NCBI GenBank assembly: GCA_009885825.1
Contig: VFJY01000053.1
Span: 1-64,000, forward strand
Direction of reading: 5' to 3'
Source: Rhodobiaceae bacterium
GTDB taxonomy: Bacteria; Pseudomonadota; Alphaproteobacteria; Rhizobiales; Aestuariivirgaceae
Length of the DNA stretch: 64,000 nucleotides
Every line of letters begins with the position of its first letter. Position 1 is the first letter of the stretch. The notes beneath the pieces were generated by a model. It searched no databases. It was not told the DNA's origin and saw only the letters and a program-made list of their open reading frames with translations. Both the position numbers and the translations under genes were made by a program. This document shows positions 16,701 through 25,680 of the stretch, one piece after another.

Positions 16701-17246
16701 ATGGATCTTCGCAACGGCTTCGACATCAAACGCTACATCCGCACCATTCCGGACTACCCAAAGCCCGGCATCATGTTCCGCGACATCACCACGCTGCTGG
16801 CTGATCTTCACGGATTTCGAGCCGCCGTGGATGAACTCGCCTGGCCATTTCTCAAAGGTGAAATTGACTATGTCGCCGGCATCGAAGCGCGCGGCTTTAT
16901 CCTGGGTGGCGCTGTCGCCCACACGCTGGGCCGGGGCTTCATCCCTATCCGCAAGAAGGGGAAACTCCCCGCCCGCGTCATTGGCCAGGAATACGCTCTC
17001 GAATACGGTGTCGATACCATCGAAATCCACGCCGACGCGATCAAAAAGGGCGACCGCATCCTGCTGATTGATGATTTGATCGCAACCGGCGGAACTGCGG
17101 GCGCTGCGATTGACTTGATCCGGCGGTCAGGCGGAGAAGTGGTGGCTGCCGCCTTCGTCATAGACCTGCCCGATCTCGGCGGCGCCGCAAAGCTGAAATC
17201 CAAGAACGTCAAAGTGCACACGCTCGTAGGTTTTGAAGGGCACTAG
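16701..17246 (+). CDS. apt: Adenine phosphoribosyltransferase
   Basis: 181 residues. The PRPP-binding loop [16 protein letters not shown] is intact, and [26 protein letters not shown] and [13 protein letters not shown] are typical Apt segments. It converts adenine plus PRPP to AMP. With mtnP in the same region it completes recycling of the adenine released from methylthioadenosine. The stop overlaps the stop of the convergent MaoC gene (CTAG, 17243-17246). Confidence 0.96.
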   Translation: MDLRNGFDIKRYIRTIPDYPKPGIMFRDITTLLADLHGFRAAVDELAWPFLKGEIDYVAGIEARGFILGGAVAHTLGRGFIPIRKKGKLPARVIGQEYALEYGVDTIEIHADAIKKGDRILLIDDLIATGGTAGAAIDLIRRSGGEVVAAAFVIDLPDLGGAAKLKSKNVKVHTLVGFEGH

Positions 17247-17716
17247 CAAGCGTTCATCACCTTGCCCTCAAAGCTGTAAACCAGCTCCTCATGCTGATTG
17301 AAACCTTCGTTCAGCGAAAACACCAATCCCCATTGGGGCCGCGAGGCCAGCTCGCGTTTCGATGTCACGGTGCATCTGTATCCAACCACGTCTCCCGGAT
17401 AGACTGGCTTGAGCCACTTCAGATTGGTGAAGCCGGGCGATGGCCCAACCTCCGGCAATCTCTTGCCCGCAGCCCTGAGCTTCGCCCGCGCCGCCTCATT
17501 GGTTGTCACATAACACTTCATCCAGCCCGCCGCCGTGTGCCAGCCGCTGGCCGAAAGCCTCCCGAACGGCCCGGCCAGTCCCGCCTCGTCACTCAAATGA
17601 AAGGGCTGGGGATCAAACTTCCGCGCAAACTTCAAAACGGCCTCGCGGGTAAAATGATAACTACCGAGATCAACAGCAAGGCCATCAACTATTTCATCGA
17701 GAAACAAACCTAACAT
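17243..17716 (-). CDS. MaoC-like hydratase-fold protein (second of a pair)
   Basis: 157 residues of the hot-dog fold. [16 protein letters not shown] matches the catalytic Asp/His loop of R-specific enoyl-CoA hydratases, and [10 protein letters not shown] is the usual following helix. A strand with [11 protein letters not shown] is where MaoC proteins meet the acyl chain. The ATG overlaps the stop of the gene upstream, which encodes a related protein; a pair of this sort may act as a heterodimer. The CoA substrate is unknown. Confidence 0.85.
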   Translation of the reverse strand: MLGLFLDEIVDGLAVDLGSYHFTREAVLKFARKFDPQPFHLSDEAGLAGPFGRLSASGWHTAAGWMKCYVTTNEAARAKLRAAGKRLPEVGPSPGFTNLKWLKPVYPGDVVGYRCTVTSKRELASRPQWGLVFSLNEGFNQHEELVYSFEGKVMNAC

Positions 17717-18165
17717 GCCGCTTTGACTCGCATAAATACAATGGCGGTCATTTCAGCCTTCTTCTCGCCCTCCTCATTGAACAGCTCGGAAAAACATTGA
17801 AATATGCCCATTTCTGGCCGCTTCGATGAAACCCGCTTTGAAGCAATCGTCAATATCCCGCTCAGCGTCTCGCCAGCCAAAACCGGTCGCAACCACTTAA
17901 CTTCCGGAACGCTGTTGGATCCCAAGCTGGCTGTCATGTTGAGCCATCCGTCAGCCATCATCCGCATCAGCATGGAACACACATGCCAGCCGCTGGCCGA
18001 ATATCCGCCAAGGATGGAAGCCTCACCCGCTCTTTCTTCGAGATGAAAATCCTGCGGATCAAATTCGCGGGCAAATTCCCGTATCTCTTCGGCTGTGACC
18101 GGATAGATGCCAAGTGAAATCACCTGGCCCACTTCGAAATCCTCGAAGTGAAGAAGCCCGCTCAC
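17710..18165 (-). CDS. MaoC-like hydratase-fold protein (first of a pair)
   Basis: 151 residues, related to the next gene. The hydratase loop reads AREFDPQDFHLEERAG, followed by YSASGWHVCSMLMR. The VLAGETLSGILTI strand matches the MaoC core. Overlaps of 4 bases with the GNAT gene upstream and 7 bases with the MaoC gene downstream suggest a single transcript. Likely role: hydration of a short or medium 2-enoyl-CoA in the cytoplasm; inferred from the fold only. Confidence 0.85.
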   Translation of the reverse strand: MSGLLHFEDFEVGQVISLGIYPVTAEEIREFAREFDPQDFHLEERAGEASILGGYSASGWHVCSMLMRMMADGWLNMTASLGSNSVPEVKWLRPVLAGETLSGILTIASKRVSSKRPEMGIFQCFSELFNEEGEKKAEMTAIVFMRVKAAC

Positions 18166-18626
18166 CAGTCACTCCAGGCAATGTCTCGGCCCGGAAAGGC
18201 CGCCTTCTTGAATGGCCAGTCCGACGAGATAGAATTTCGCAAGACCTCGCCAATTGCCTGGTCAAGTTCAGGCTCGCGCGCCCAATAGAAAACCATCGCA
18301 TCATGGCCCGATCGATCACTCGGATAGATGTAGCAACACCCCATACAGCGGCTCTCATCGTCATTCATGACAGTGTAGGCAAAGGAATGGCGGATGGTGA
18401 ATTCACGGTGGTGCCAGGCCAGATCAATGAGATTTTCTTCCACCGTCAAACCACGGGGCCACGTGCTGCCAGGTTCCATGAAACCAACCAGGTGAGCCTC
18501 GCTGGACATAACCGCATCATAGTCTTTCACAACATCATGAATTCGGAGCATGCGGAGATGAAATCCAGCACCCTGAAGTCGCTCGGGAACAACAAAATCC
18601 TGGGGAACCAGAGGTCGGCTATACAT
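18162..18626 (-). CDS. GNAT-fold acetyltransferase-like protein
   Basis: 154 residues. The N-terminal half (FHLRMLRIHDVVKDYDAVMSS) and the core strand FAYTVMNDDESRCMGCCYIYPS fit the first part of the GNAT fold. The usual acetyl-CoA loop R/Q-x-x-G-x-G/A is not clear; the C-terminal half reads EPELDQAIGEVLRNSI instead. It may be an active but divergent acyltransferase. It lies between ychF and the MaoC pair on the same strand, 3 bases after ychF. Confidence 0.7.
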   Translation of the reverse strand: MYSRPLVPQDFVVPERLQGAGFHLRMLRIHDVVKDYDAVMSSEAHLVGFMEPGSTWPRGLTVEENLIDLAWHHREFTIRHSFAYTVMNDDESRCMGCCYIYPSDRSGHDAMVFYWAREPELDQAIGEVLRNSISSDWPFKKAAFPGRDIAWSDW

Positions 18627-18629
18627 GTC

Positions 18630-19727
18630 CTAATTCGCAAACCTGAAATGCATCACATCGCCGTCCAGCACAACATAGTCCTTGCCCTCAAGCCGGAACT
18701 TGCCCGCCTCACGCGCCCCCGCCTCTCCCTTGTTGCTCACGTAGTCAACATAGGAAATGGTCTCAGAGCGAATGAATCCTTTCTCGAAATCCGTATGGAT
18801 TACACCAGCAGCCGCGGGTGCCCTGGTGCCCTTGGTGATGGTCCAGGCGCGGGCTTCCTTCGGCCCAACTGTAAAATAAGTCACAAGATGCAGGAGATCG
18901 TAACCAGCGCGAATAACGCGGTTGAGGCCCGGCTCTTCAAGGCCAACAGCATCCAGATAATCCTTCTGGTCAGCCGCGGGCAAAATCGCGATCTCGCTTT
19001 CAATCTTGGCTGAAACCACCACAGCGACCGCGTTTTCCAGTTTGGCGCGCGCAAAAACCTGTGCCGAAAAGTCATTGCCCTTGTCAGCCGAAGCTTCCTC
19101 CACATTGCAGACATAAAGCACAGGCTTCGATGACAGCAGGCCAAGACCCCTGAACATCTTCTCTTCGTCAGCGGTCCGTTCAACCAGGCGCGCGGGCTGT
19201 CCCTCGCGCAGCAATACCAGGGCGCGGTTCATCAAATCCGCAATCTCGCGGGATTCCTTGTCCCCCTGCTTGCCCCTTTTCTCAATGCTCACAACGCGCT
19301 TTTCGAGGCTGTCCATGTCGGCCAGCATCAACTCGGTCTCAATGGTTTCAATGTCAGCGACCGGATCAATCTTGTTTTCCACATGGGTGATGTCGCCATC
19401 CTCAAAACAGCGCACCACATGGGCGATTGCGTCCGTCTCGCGGATGTTGGCCAAAAACTGGTTGCCCAGGCCCTCGCCCTTCGAAGCGCCGCGCACCAGC
19501 CCGGCAATATCCACAAACGTCAGCCGCGTCGGAATGATCTGGGCGCTGGCCGCAATCCGCGCCAGTTCATCAAGCCGGGGATCAGGAACACCCACATCGC
19601 CCACATTGGGATCGATCGTGCAAAACGGATAATTCGCCGCCTGCGCCGCAGAAGTCTGCGTCAACGCGTTAAACAGTGTTGACTTCCCGACATTCGGAAG
19701 GCCCACGATGCCGCATTTGAAACCCAT
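18630..19727 (-). CDS. ychF: Obg-family nucleotide-binding protein YchF
   Basis: 365 residues. The G domain has GLPNVGKSTLFNALT (P loop), DIAGLVRGASKGEGLG (switch II) and VCNVEEAS in place of NKxD, which is why YchF prefers ATP over GTP. A coiled-coil insertion and the C-terminal TGS domain (YFTVGPKEARAWTITKGT, ending DYVVLDGDVMHFRF) are present. It binds ribosomes and affects translation and stress responses. pth precedes it by 5 bases and a GNAT gene follows, as in many alphaproteobacteria. Confidence 0.96.
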   Translation of the reverse strand: MGFKCGIVGLPNVGKSTLFNALTQTSAAQAANYPFCTIDPNVGDVGVPDPRLDELARIAASAQIIPTRLTFVDIAGLVRGASKGEGLGNQFLANIRETDAIAHVVRCFEDGDITHVENKIDPVADIETIETELMLADMDSLEKRVVSIEKRGKQGDKESREIADLMNRALVLLREGQPARLVERTADEEKMFRGLGLLSSKPVLYVCNVEEASADKGNDFSAQVFARAKLENAVAVVVSAKIESEIAILPAADQKDYLDAVGLEEPGLNRVIRAGYDLLHLVTYFTVGPKEARAWTITKGTRAPAAAGVIHTDFEKGFIRSETISYVDYVSNKGEAGAREAGKFRLEGKDYVVLDGDVMHFRFAN

Positions 19728-19732
19728 GAATT

Positions 19733-20329
19733 CTAGTCCTTTTTCACAGGCTTTTCAGGCGCTGGATTAAGTGCGAGATGCACCTTGTTTTGAAATTTCG
19801 CGTAGTCGCCTTCAACCAGAAAAACGGCTTCCTCGGAAACCGCCTGCAGCAAGGGCTCAACCCACGTCTTGTCTGATTTTGCAAAGTCACTCAGCACATG
19901 GGGGTAAACCAGGTTCTTGTCGCCAGGGTGTCCGATGCCCAAGCGCACCCGCACATAATGCGGGCTGATGTGCGATGAAATGGAGCGGATGCCGTTGTGA
20001 CCGGCAGCACCGCCACCCAGTTTCACCCGCACCTTGCCAGGCTGCAGGTCAAGCTCGTCATAAATGACGATCACCTTGTCCGGTTCGAGGTCAAGAAAAC
20101 GAAGGGCCTCGCCCACCGATTGGCCCGATTCATTCATGAAAGTGAGAGGCTTGAGAACCAACACCTTCTCTCCCCCCAATGTGCCTTCGGACACTTCGCC
20201 CCTGAAGCGTTTGCGCCAGCTTGAAAAGCCATGGCGGCGAACGATTTCGTCCACCGCCATGAAACCTATATTGTGCCTGTTTCCGGCATATTTGGGTCCC
20301 GGATTGCCGAGACCAACAAGAAGAAACAT
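19733..20329 (-). CDS. pth: Peptidyl-tRNA hydrolase
   Basis: 198 residues. The N-terminal [19 protein letters not shown] includes the catalytic His, and [24 protein letters not shown] and [13 protein letters not shown] are the other invariant blocks, with the catalytic Asp in the third. It releases tRNA from stalled peptidyl-tRNA. It lies 23 bases after rplY and 5 bases before ychF, a common arrangement. Confidence 0.97.
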   Translation of the reverse strand: MFLLVGLGNPGPKYAGNRHNIGFMAVDEIVRRHGFSSWRKRFRGEVSEGTLGGEKVLVLKPLTFMNESGQSVGEALRFLDLEPDKVIVIYDELDLQPGKVRVKLGGGAAGHNGIRSISSHISPHYVRVRLGIGHPGDKNLVYPHVLSDFAKSDKTWVEPLLQAVSEEAVFLVEGDYAKFQNKVHLALNPAPEKPVKKD

Positions 20330-20352
20330 GGCCCTTTTCCTTTAGAAGAGGA

Positions 20353-21096
20353 TTACTTCTTCTTGGGAGCAGGCGCTGGGGCAGCTGCCGCAGGAGTCGC
20401 ACCCTTGGCAGGAGCAGCCGCCTTTGCGCCAGCCGCAGCGGGTGCCGCGGCACCGGCGGCACCAGCAACCGGAGCCTTCTGGGCCGTCGCAGGAACTTCA
20501 GCCGAGACCGGGGCTTCTTCGACAACTTCTTCCTTGGCCTGGGCAGAGATTGTGCACAGTGTCAAATCATCCCGCGAGACCAGGCTCACACCCTCAGGCA
20601 GCTTGATATTTGAAACGTGAATGGATTGCCCGATCTGCATGCCAGCAACATCAACCATAACCTCGTCCGGAATGAAGTCGGCTGAACAATAGAGGCTGAG
20701 CGAATGTGAAACGATATTGAGCGAACCGCCAAGCTTGATGCCGGGTGAGGCTTCCTGGCCCTTGAAGTGGACCGGAATATCAACCGCAATGCGCGACGCC
20801 TTGCCGAGACGCAGGAAATCCACATGCACAATGAAATCGCGCACCGGCTCAAACTGGATATCGCGCGGGATGGCGCGCACCGTTTGGCCATCAACTTCAA
20901 GGTCGACCAGCGTTGACATGAAGCGGCCCGTTTGAACGTGGGGCTCTAGCTCACGGTAATTGAGCGTTACGATTTGGGCTTCCCGTTTGTCGCCATAAAC
21001 GACACCGGGAACGAGGCCTTCGCGACGAATAGCGCGGGAGGCCCCCTTGCCTGCCCGACCGCGTGCTACGGCCTTAAGCTGAACAATCTTCGACAT
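20353..21096 (-). CDS. rplY: Large ribosomal subunit protein bL25 (Ctc type)
   Basis: 247 residues. The N-terminal 5S rRNA-binding L25 domain begins VQLKAVARGRAGKGASRA and a beta-rich TL5/Ctc domain follows (EVMVDVAGMQIGQSIHVSNI). The last ~60 residues are an Ala/Pro/Lys-rich low-complexity tail ending PKKK. ATG 21096 is chosen because the conserved domain begins there. A candidate promoter sits 78 bases upstream. First gene of rplY-pth-ychF. Confidence 0.96.
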   Translation of the reverse strand: MSKIVQLKAVARGRAGKGASRAIRREGLVPGVVYGDKREAQIVTLNYRELEPHVQTGRFMSTLVDLEVDGQTVRAIPRDIQFEPVRDFIVHVDFLRLGKASRIAVDIPVHFKGQEASPGIKLGGSLNIVSHSLSLYCSADFIPDEVMVDVAGMQIGQSIHVSNIKLPEGVSLVSRDDLTLCTISAQAKEEVVEEAPVSAEVPATAQKAPVAGAAGAAAPAAAGAKAAAPAKGATPAAAAPAPAPKKK

Positions 21097-21173
21097 TTCT
21101 AAGCTCCTGAAAATCATGAACCACGCAAAAGCCTGCCTCCAGGGGTGTCCGCCACTCCCGCATGGTGGCGGGC

Positions 21174-21202
21174 GGTATAGATGAGGCGTGAAAGTGTTGC
21201 AA
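21174..21202 (-). promoter_or_regulatory. Candidate promoter for rplY-pth-ychF
   Basis: On the minus strand TTGCAA (21202-21197) and TATACC (21179-21174) are separated by 17 bases, near the alphaproteobacterial housekeeping pattern. It would give a leader of about 70 bases before the rplY ATG. Assigned by eye. Confidence 0.4.
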
Positions 21203-21338
21203 GCGCGAGAAAATTTTGTGATGCCGCCGCACCGCAGCCACCTCACGAAAAGATATATTTATGCATTATATCAATGGCTTGATTGGAATGTGGTGCGAAT
21301 TTCGCGTTTTCTCTGGCGCCCGTGAAAGTCGAAATGGC

Positions 21339-21367
21339 TTGGCAGCTTGGTCAAAGCAAAATAACAA
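21339..21367 (+). promoter_or_regulatory. Candidate promoter upstream of the 63-residue protein gene
   Basis: TTGGCA (21339-21344) and TAACAA (21362-21367) have a 17-base spacer and end about 36 bases before the ATG at 21404. Assigned by eye. Confidence 0.3.
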
Positions 21368-21403
21368 AGAGGTGGTCACCCCGACAAACAAGAGTGAAAA
21401 CAG

Positions 21404-21595
21404 ATGGGATTGGATGAGCTTCAGGCGCAGATCGGTTTGCTGATAAGTCAGATTAACAGCCAGCCCGAAGATATTCACGAGCTTTACGAACTGCTCCATC
21501 AGAAACTGAGTGAATTTCGGGAAACCGGCCAGCCTTTGCCCGCCGATCTCATCGCATTTGAAAAGCGCATTCTAAGCGAATTCCCCAAGTCCTAG
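21404..21595 (+). CDS. Small conserved helical protein
   Basis: 63 residues: GLDELQAQIGLLISQINSQ, then HELYELLHQKLSEF, RETGQPLPADL and EKRILSEF. It is predicted to be two or three amphipathic helices, cytoplasmic, with no signal or membrane segment. I recall similar short proteins in Hyphomicrobiales but know no function. The composition and steady codon use favour a real gene. Upstream, GAGTGAAAACAG gives only a weak ribosome site. Confidence 0.6.
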   Translation: MGLDELQAQIGLLISQINSQPEDIHELYELLHQKLSEFRETGQPLPADLIAFEKRILSEFPKS

Positions 21596-21662
21596 TGGAG
21601 AATCAGCTCTGACCAGCGCTAAGTGCTATGGAACCTATTCTGATACCCATCGTTGGAGAGCA

Positions 21663-22652
21663 ATGTATCATTTCAACCGTACCCACATCTGGTGTGTCGG
21701 GGCGTCTCTCGGCGCAGCCCTCATCTTCGCCGGAGCTGTGAGTCCCGTTGCAGCCGCTTCAGACGAGGCAGTCAAGATGCTGAAGGACGTCGACCGCTAT
21801 GTGTGTCGTTCATTGCGTTCAAGCAAATGCGGATCACGAACAAAAAAGACGGAGGCCGGACGCAAGAAAAACCTACCCCCTAAAAACACCGGGCCCCAAT
21901 TTCAGGATAATTTCGTCAGGGCCAAACCCCAAGCCATAAAAGATATGGAAAAGCCGGCAGCCGTGGCAAAATTGCCGCTGCCCAGCCCCGTCGTCACACC
22001 GCTTGTTCCCACGCCTCGCCTAAAGCCGCCCATTGCAAAGCAGGTTATTTCGATAGCGCCGGGGAAAGTCATAGACCCCTCGTCGATGATCGGCGACATC
22101 AAATGCCGTGAGCAGCTGACAGCCCAGGGAGCGGTTTACTCCGTTTCCAAGGATGAAGTGAAAGCTGGATTGTGCTCAGTGCAAAACCCCGTGCAGCTTC
22201 GCTTTGTGGAAACCATAATCGGCAGAATTGAACTCCCGGATACACCCCTGTTGAATTGCCAGTTTGCACTCCATTTCACAAAATGGCTGCGGGAATCCGG
22301 CGGTCCCATAATTTCGGCGCAGATGAATGCGCCATTGAGAAAAATTTCCACCGGACCAGGATTCGAGTGCCGGGGCCGCAACGGCGACGCCTCAGCCAAG
22401 ATCAGCGAACATGGTTATGGCAACGCGGTTGATATCTCCACCTTCCACATGCAGGATGGCAAGGTATTGAGCATTGAAGGCCCGACAAATATCAGCACGG
22501 CATCAAACGCCGTTCTTGATGGCTTGCGCACCTCTGCCTGCGGCTACTTCACTACAGTCCTTGGCCCGGGCTCAAACGCGGCTCACGCAACCCATTTCCA
22601 TTTCGATATGGGCGCACATGGGAAGAGCGGCAATTACAAGATTTGCGAATAG
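21663..22652 (+). CDS. Extensin-like C-terminal domain protein (secreted)
   Basis: 329 residues. A signal peptide ends near AGAVSPVAAA. A Lys/Pro-rich linker covers about residues 50-130, and the extensin-like C-terminal domain fills the rest: CREQLTAQGAVYSV, QMNAPLRKI, FECRGRNG, SEHGYGNAVDIS and HATHFHFDMG, with conserved Cys. The SEHGYGNAVDI and HFHFD motifs recall the metal sites of D-Ala-D-Ala peptidases of the M15 type, so a peptidoglycan-directed role is likely but not shown. A hairpin follows the stop. Confidence 0.85.
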   Translation: MYHFNRTHIWCVGASLGAALIFAGAVSPVAAASDEAVKMLKDVDRYVCRSLRSSKCGSRTKKTEAGRKKNLPPKNTGPQFQDNFVRAKPQAIKDMEKPAAVAKLPLPSPVVTPLVPTPRLKPPIAKQVISIAPGKVIDPSSMIGDIKCREQLTAQGAVYSVSKDEVKAGLCSVQNPVQLRFVETIIGRIELPDTPLLNCQFALHFTKWLRESGGPIISAQMNAPLRKISTGPGFECRGRNGDASAKISEHGYGNAVDISTFHMQDGKVLSIEGPTNISTASNAVLDGLRTSACGYFTTVLGPGSNAAHATHFHFDMGAHGKSGNYKICE

Positions 22653-22656
22653 CGCC

Positions 22657-22688
22657 AAAAAATGGCCCGGTCGACAACAGACCGGGCC
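22657..22688 (-). terminator. Rho-independent terminator for the small periplasmic protein gene
   Basis: GGCCCGGTC and GACCGGGCC form a perfect 9-base stem with a 7-base loop (22664-22688). Read on the minus strand the stem is followed by T6 (22662-22657), a good intrinsic terminator for the gene ending at 22715. The extensin-like gene on the plus strand stops at 22652 and may also use the hairpin, without a T run. Confidence 0.75.
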
Positions 22689-22714
22689 GCAACAGCTTCA
22701 ATATGAAAAAAAGT

Positions 22715-22963
22715 TTATGAGGCAACGCCCAGAAGCTTCAACGCTTCGTTGAGTTTGACTTCTGAATCAGCGTGATTGCCAGCCTCATGGTCAGCTTTGC
22801 CATTGGTGATCAACTCAGTCACCTTGGTTTTGGTGGCATCATCGAGAGTTGCTGTTTTCATGGCTTCCTCAGCCTTGGCAGCAAGCGATGGGCAGCTTCC
22901 GGCAAATGCGGGGCCTGCAAGGGCTGCAAGAATAGCACCCGTTGCAAAAATTGCTCTGATCAT
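22715..22963 (-). CDS. Small periplasmic protein, unknown function
   Basis: 82 residues. A signal peptide (MIRAIFATGAILAALAGPAFA) precedes a mature part of about 60 residues with one Cys (GSCPSLAA) and two amphipathic helices (KAEEAMKTATLDDATKTKV, SEVKLNEALKLL). ATG 22963 is chosen as the start of the signal peptide. I do not recognise a named family; the helical, charged mature part could bind a peptide or a small ligand. An intrinsic terminator follows. Confidence 0.7.
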   Translation of the reverse strand: MIRAIFATGAILAALAGPAFAGSCPSLAAKAEEAMKTATLDDATKTKVTELITNGKADHEAGNHADSEVKLNEALKLLGVAS

Positions 22964-23054
22964 GATTTTTCCCTTCTGTGTTTTGCGACGTGAATTGCCG
23001 TATTTCAAGTTTATTCAACAAGTTGGCTAAAATGTGGCCCGCATGACACGCCCG

Positions 23055-23519
23055 TCAGTAACTGGCAAAAACGTCCCGGGATCCATCTGACTTGAAAACC
23101 AGCACATCATATTTGTCTGATGCCGTACCGGTTTCCATGCCGGGCGATCCTATCGGCATGCCGGGCACTGAGAGGCCCGTGGCTTGTCTGTTTTCGCCAA
23201 GAAAGCGCAAGATATCAGCCGGTGGCACATGGCCTTCGATGACATAACTTTCAATGATCGCCGTGTGACAGCCATAAAGATCAGCAGGAATTCCCAGCTT
23301 GGCGCGAAATTGGTCAAGCGCCGGATCATCCGTCATCGTCACGTTGAACCCCACAGTCTTGAGGCGCTCGGTCCATGCCTCACAACAATCACATCCGGGA
23401 TTGCGATAGACAGCGATGTTGATTGGCGGCTTGGCCCCAGTGGCAATCTGTGCCAAACCAAAAACCGCGATCACGGAGGTGCTCATGAACAACACTTTCC
23501 GTCGTGAAACATCAGTCAT
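23055..23519 (-). CDS. DUF411 periplasmic metal-binding protein
   Basis: 154 residues with a Tat-like signal (SRRKVLFMSTS and a hydrophobic stretch). The mature domain is DUF411: NPGCDCCEAW (three Cys, a metal-binding cluster), DLYGCHTAIIESYVIEGHVP and PGMPIGSPGME. DUF411 proteins are often linked to copper handling and are thought to bind Cu through the CDCC and Met-rich parts. No other copper gene is next to it; the CueR region is about 39 kb away. Confidence 0.88.
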   Translation of the reverse strand: MTDVSRRKVLFMSTSVIAVFGLAQIATGAKPPINIAVYRNPGCDCCEAWTERLKTVGFNVTMTDDPALDQFRAKLGIPADLYGCHTAIIESYVIEGHVPPADILRFLGENRQATGLSVPGMPIGSPGMETGTASDKYDVLVFKSDGSRDVFASY

Positions 23520-23588
23520 GAAAATCGTTCTCCCAGCTAGCTGCCATATGCCAGTACAATACCCGCAATGTGGCAGTAAGTGGATGAC

Positions 23589-24026
23589 CTAGCGGAGCCA
23601 CCCAAACAGCGTTGCCGCCAGCGCAAGATAGCGCCCGGTCTTAGCAATTCCAACCAGCAACGTGAACGACCACAATGGCTCTCGCAACACTCCGGCGACT
23701 ATCGTGAGTGGATCGCCAATAATCGGCATCCAGCTCAATAGCAGTGTGGCCCTGCCATAACGCCGATACCAATTCTCGGCCCGCGCCAGGTTTTTTCCCG
23801 TCGCTGGAAACCAGCGGTCATTTTGAAACCGCGTAATATACCGGCCAAGAAACCAGTTGCACATAGAACCCAGAATATTGCCGACGCTGGCAACAAGGAT
23901 GACGCCCAACCAGGATAAATTTCCGGCGGCCAAAAGGCCTGCGACCACTGGCTCTGACCCCAACGGAAGTATCGTCGCAGCGCCGAATGCAACCAGAAAA
24001 AGGCTGAGATAGGCGGCGCTATTCAA
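23589..24026 (-). CDS. YqaA-family DedA-like membrane protein
   Basis: About 145 residues with four predicted membrane helices. It shows the SNARE-associated core of small DedA relatives: [47 protein letters not shown]. DedA proteins move lipid carriers or protons; the role of YqaA is not known. The start is uncertain. TTG 24026 overlaps the prs stop and gives a length close to E. coli YqaA; an upstream codon at 24065 is also in frame. Confidence 0.75.
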   Translation of the reverse strand: MNSAAYLSLFLVAFGAATILPLGSEPVVAGLLAAGNLSWLGVILVASVGNILGSMCNWFLGRYITRFQNDRWFPATGKNLARAENWYRRYGRATLLLSWMPIIGDPLTIVAGVLREPLWSFTLLVGIAKTGRYLALAATLFGWLR

Positions 24027-24951
24027 ACAGGCTGGAAACGCTTTCCTCGCGGCTGGTGCGGCCAATGGCTTCGCCCAGCAGTGGCGCTATGCCAATCACA
24101 CGGATATTGCGCGCCACTCTGACAGCCTCCGTGGGCTGGATCGAATCCGTGATCACAAGCTGCTTGAGCTTCGATGACGTTATGCGCGAAACCGCGCCTC
24201 CCGATAATACACCGTGGGTGATATAAGCTGTAACATCCTTGGCGCCTTCAGCCAGCAAGGCTTCGGCAGCGTTGCATAAAGTGCCGCCCGAATCCACGAT
24301 ATCATCAATAAGGATGCAGGATTTGCCCTTCACCTCGCCGATGATGTTCATGACTTCCGACTCGCCCGCCTTTTCACGGCGCTTGTCGACAATGGCGAGC
24401 GGTGTATCCAGCCGCTTGGCCAAGGCGCGAGCCCGCACCACACCGCCCACATCAGGTGAAATCACCACCGTGTTGCCCACATCATTATGCTGTTTGATGT
24501 CACGCACCAGAACCGGCCCGGCAAAAAGATTGTCCGTCGGAATATCAAAAAACCCTTGAATCTGCCCCGCATGCAAATCCAGCGTCAATACGCGATCAGC
24601 GCCAGCCCGCGTAATCATGTTGGCCACCAGCTTGGCTGAAATTGGCGTGCGCGGACCAGGCTTGCGGTCCTGCCTTGCATAACCGAAATATGGAATGACC
24701 GCAGTGATGCGCTTGGCCGAGGCCCGCTTCAGGGCGTCGATGATGATGAGCAGCTCCATCAGATGGTCATTGGCCGGAAACGACGTGGATTGCACCACGA
24801 ACATGTCCTGGCCTCGCACATTCTCCTGGATTTCAACAAACACTTCCATGTCGTTGAAGCGCTTCACCACGGCCTTGGTTTGCGGCAGGTGGAGATAGGA
24901 GCAGATGGCCTCAGCCAAAGGCCGGTTGCTGTTGCCGGCCACAATTTTCAT
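24019..24951 (-). CDS. prs: Ribose-phosphate pyrophosphokinase
   Basis: 310 residues, the standard length. [21 protein letters not shown] (ATP site), [15 protein letters not shown] and the PRPP loop [18 protein letters not shown] are intact. It makes PRPP for nucleotide, histidine and NAD synthesis, and Apt in this window uses PRPP. ATG 24951 matches the conserved N-terminus [17 protein letters not shown] further ATG directly upstream at 24954 is possible. Confidence 0.97.
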   Translation of the reverse strand: MKIVAGNSNRPLAEAICSYLHLPQTKAVVKRFNDMEVFVEIQENVRGQDMFVVQSTSFPANDHLMELLIIIDALKRASAKRITAVIPYFGYARQDRKPGPRTPISAKLVANMITRAGADRVLTLDLHAGQIQGFFDIPTDNLFAGPVLVRDIKQHNDVGNTVVISPDVGGVVRARALAKRLDTPLAIVDKRREKAGESEVMNIIGEVKGKSCILIDDIVDSGGTLCNAAEALLAEGAKDVTAYITHGVLSGGAVSRITSSKLKQLVITDSIQPTEAVRVARNIRVIGIAPLLGEAIGRTSREESVSSLFE

Positions 24952-25041
24952 CATGCTTGTCCCTCGGTCGCCCACAAATTGTGACTGCTCTATAACAAGG
25001 GGGTAGGGCAAGCGCAATTGCAGCCTGTGGAGAGAGTTAAA

Positions 25042-25680
25042 TCAGCGGAACTTGTTGATAAGTTCAAAAATCCCTGTCGCTGCGGCCTCGGCGGCAAAGC
25101 CCGCATTTTCGCCCCAGCCAGCATCAAGCGAACCCGCAGGCACATCATTTGCCTGGTTGATATCGCCCAGGCTCTTGCCATCGGGCATCGCCACATTCCA
25201 TTTGAGAGCTACAGTTTGCGTGGCGCCCGCAGGCGGGGAAAGGGCAACGCTGCCCTGAATGGTCAGCGCGTCGGGCGCTGGCTTCGGCAACACGGTCCAA
25301 CCGGCACCCGTCAATGTCTGGCGCATGGCGTTGGTGAGATCCTTGTTGCCCCGCCCCGGAGCGCCTTTCACCGGCAGCACAGCTACCGCCTTGATCTCCA
25401 GTTTGCTGCCCGCCATCTTTGGTGGCGGTGTTTTTTCCACAGGTTCTTCACCTGGCCCTTCGGCAACGGCCAGCTCTGGATCCGGCAAAACATTGGGATC
25501 CGTGGGGCCATTCAAAGTTTCAAGGTCAATGTCATTGGCGGCCCCCGGTCCCGCCGCAACCAGCGCCTCCCATGGTGGCGCGGTGATCGCCGGCGCATCT
25601 GATTGCGCCTTGCCAAACGGTTGCTTCATGCCGCAACCCGCCAGCGCCAGCAATGATATGACGAGAAACATCCTTATCAT
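25042..25680 (-). CDS. Lipoprotein, unknown function
   Basis: 212 residues with lipobox LALAGC at residues 11-16. A long Pro/Ala/Glu-rich linker follows (to about residue 85). Then comes a compact domain with LEIKAVAVLPVKGAPGRGN, LTNAMRQTLTGAGWTVL and ALTIQGSVAL, plausibly a periplasmic beta-alpha domain. Its start overlaps the end of the M24 gene by 4 bases, so they are probably co-transcribed. No named family recognised. Confidence 0.7.
   Translation of the reverse strand: MIRMFLVISLLALAGCGMKQPFGKAQSDAPAITAPPWEALVAAGPGAANDIDLETLNGPTDPNVLPDPELAVAEGPGEEPVEKTPPPKMAGSKLEIKAVAVLPVKGAPGRGNKDLTNAMRQTLTGAGWTVLPKPAPDALTIQGSVALSPPAGATQTVALKWNVAMPDGKSLGDINQANDVPAGSLDAGWGENAGFAAEAAATGIFELINKFR

Larger units (their letters stand above)
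21097..21403. other. Divergent intergenic region between rplY and the 63-residue protein gene
   Basis: 307 bases without a convincing gene. It contains the rplY-side candidate promoter (21174-21202), an AT-rich imperfect palindrome with arms GATATA and TATATC (21252-21272) around ATGCAT, and a candidate promoter for the rightward gene (21339-21367). No tRNA or known structured RNA was recognised. Confidence 0.5.

Noticed and set aside
22664-22688. Hairpin as a terminator for the extensin-like gene
   Set aside because: The T run is only on the minus-strand side, so it is assigned to the small periplasmic protein gene; a two-way role is only possible.
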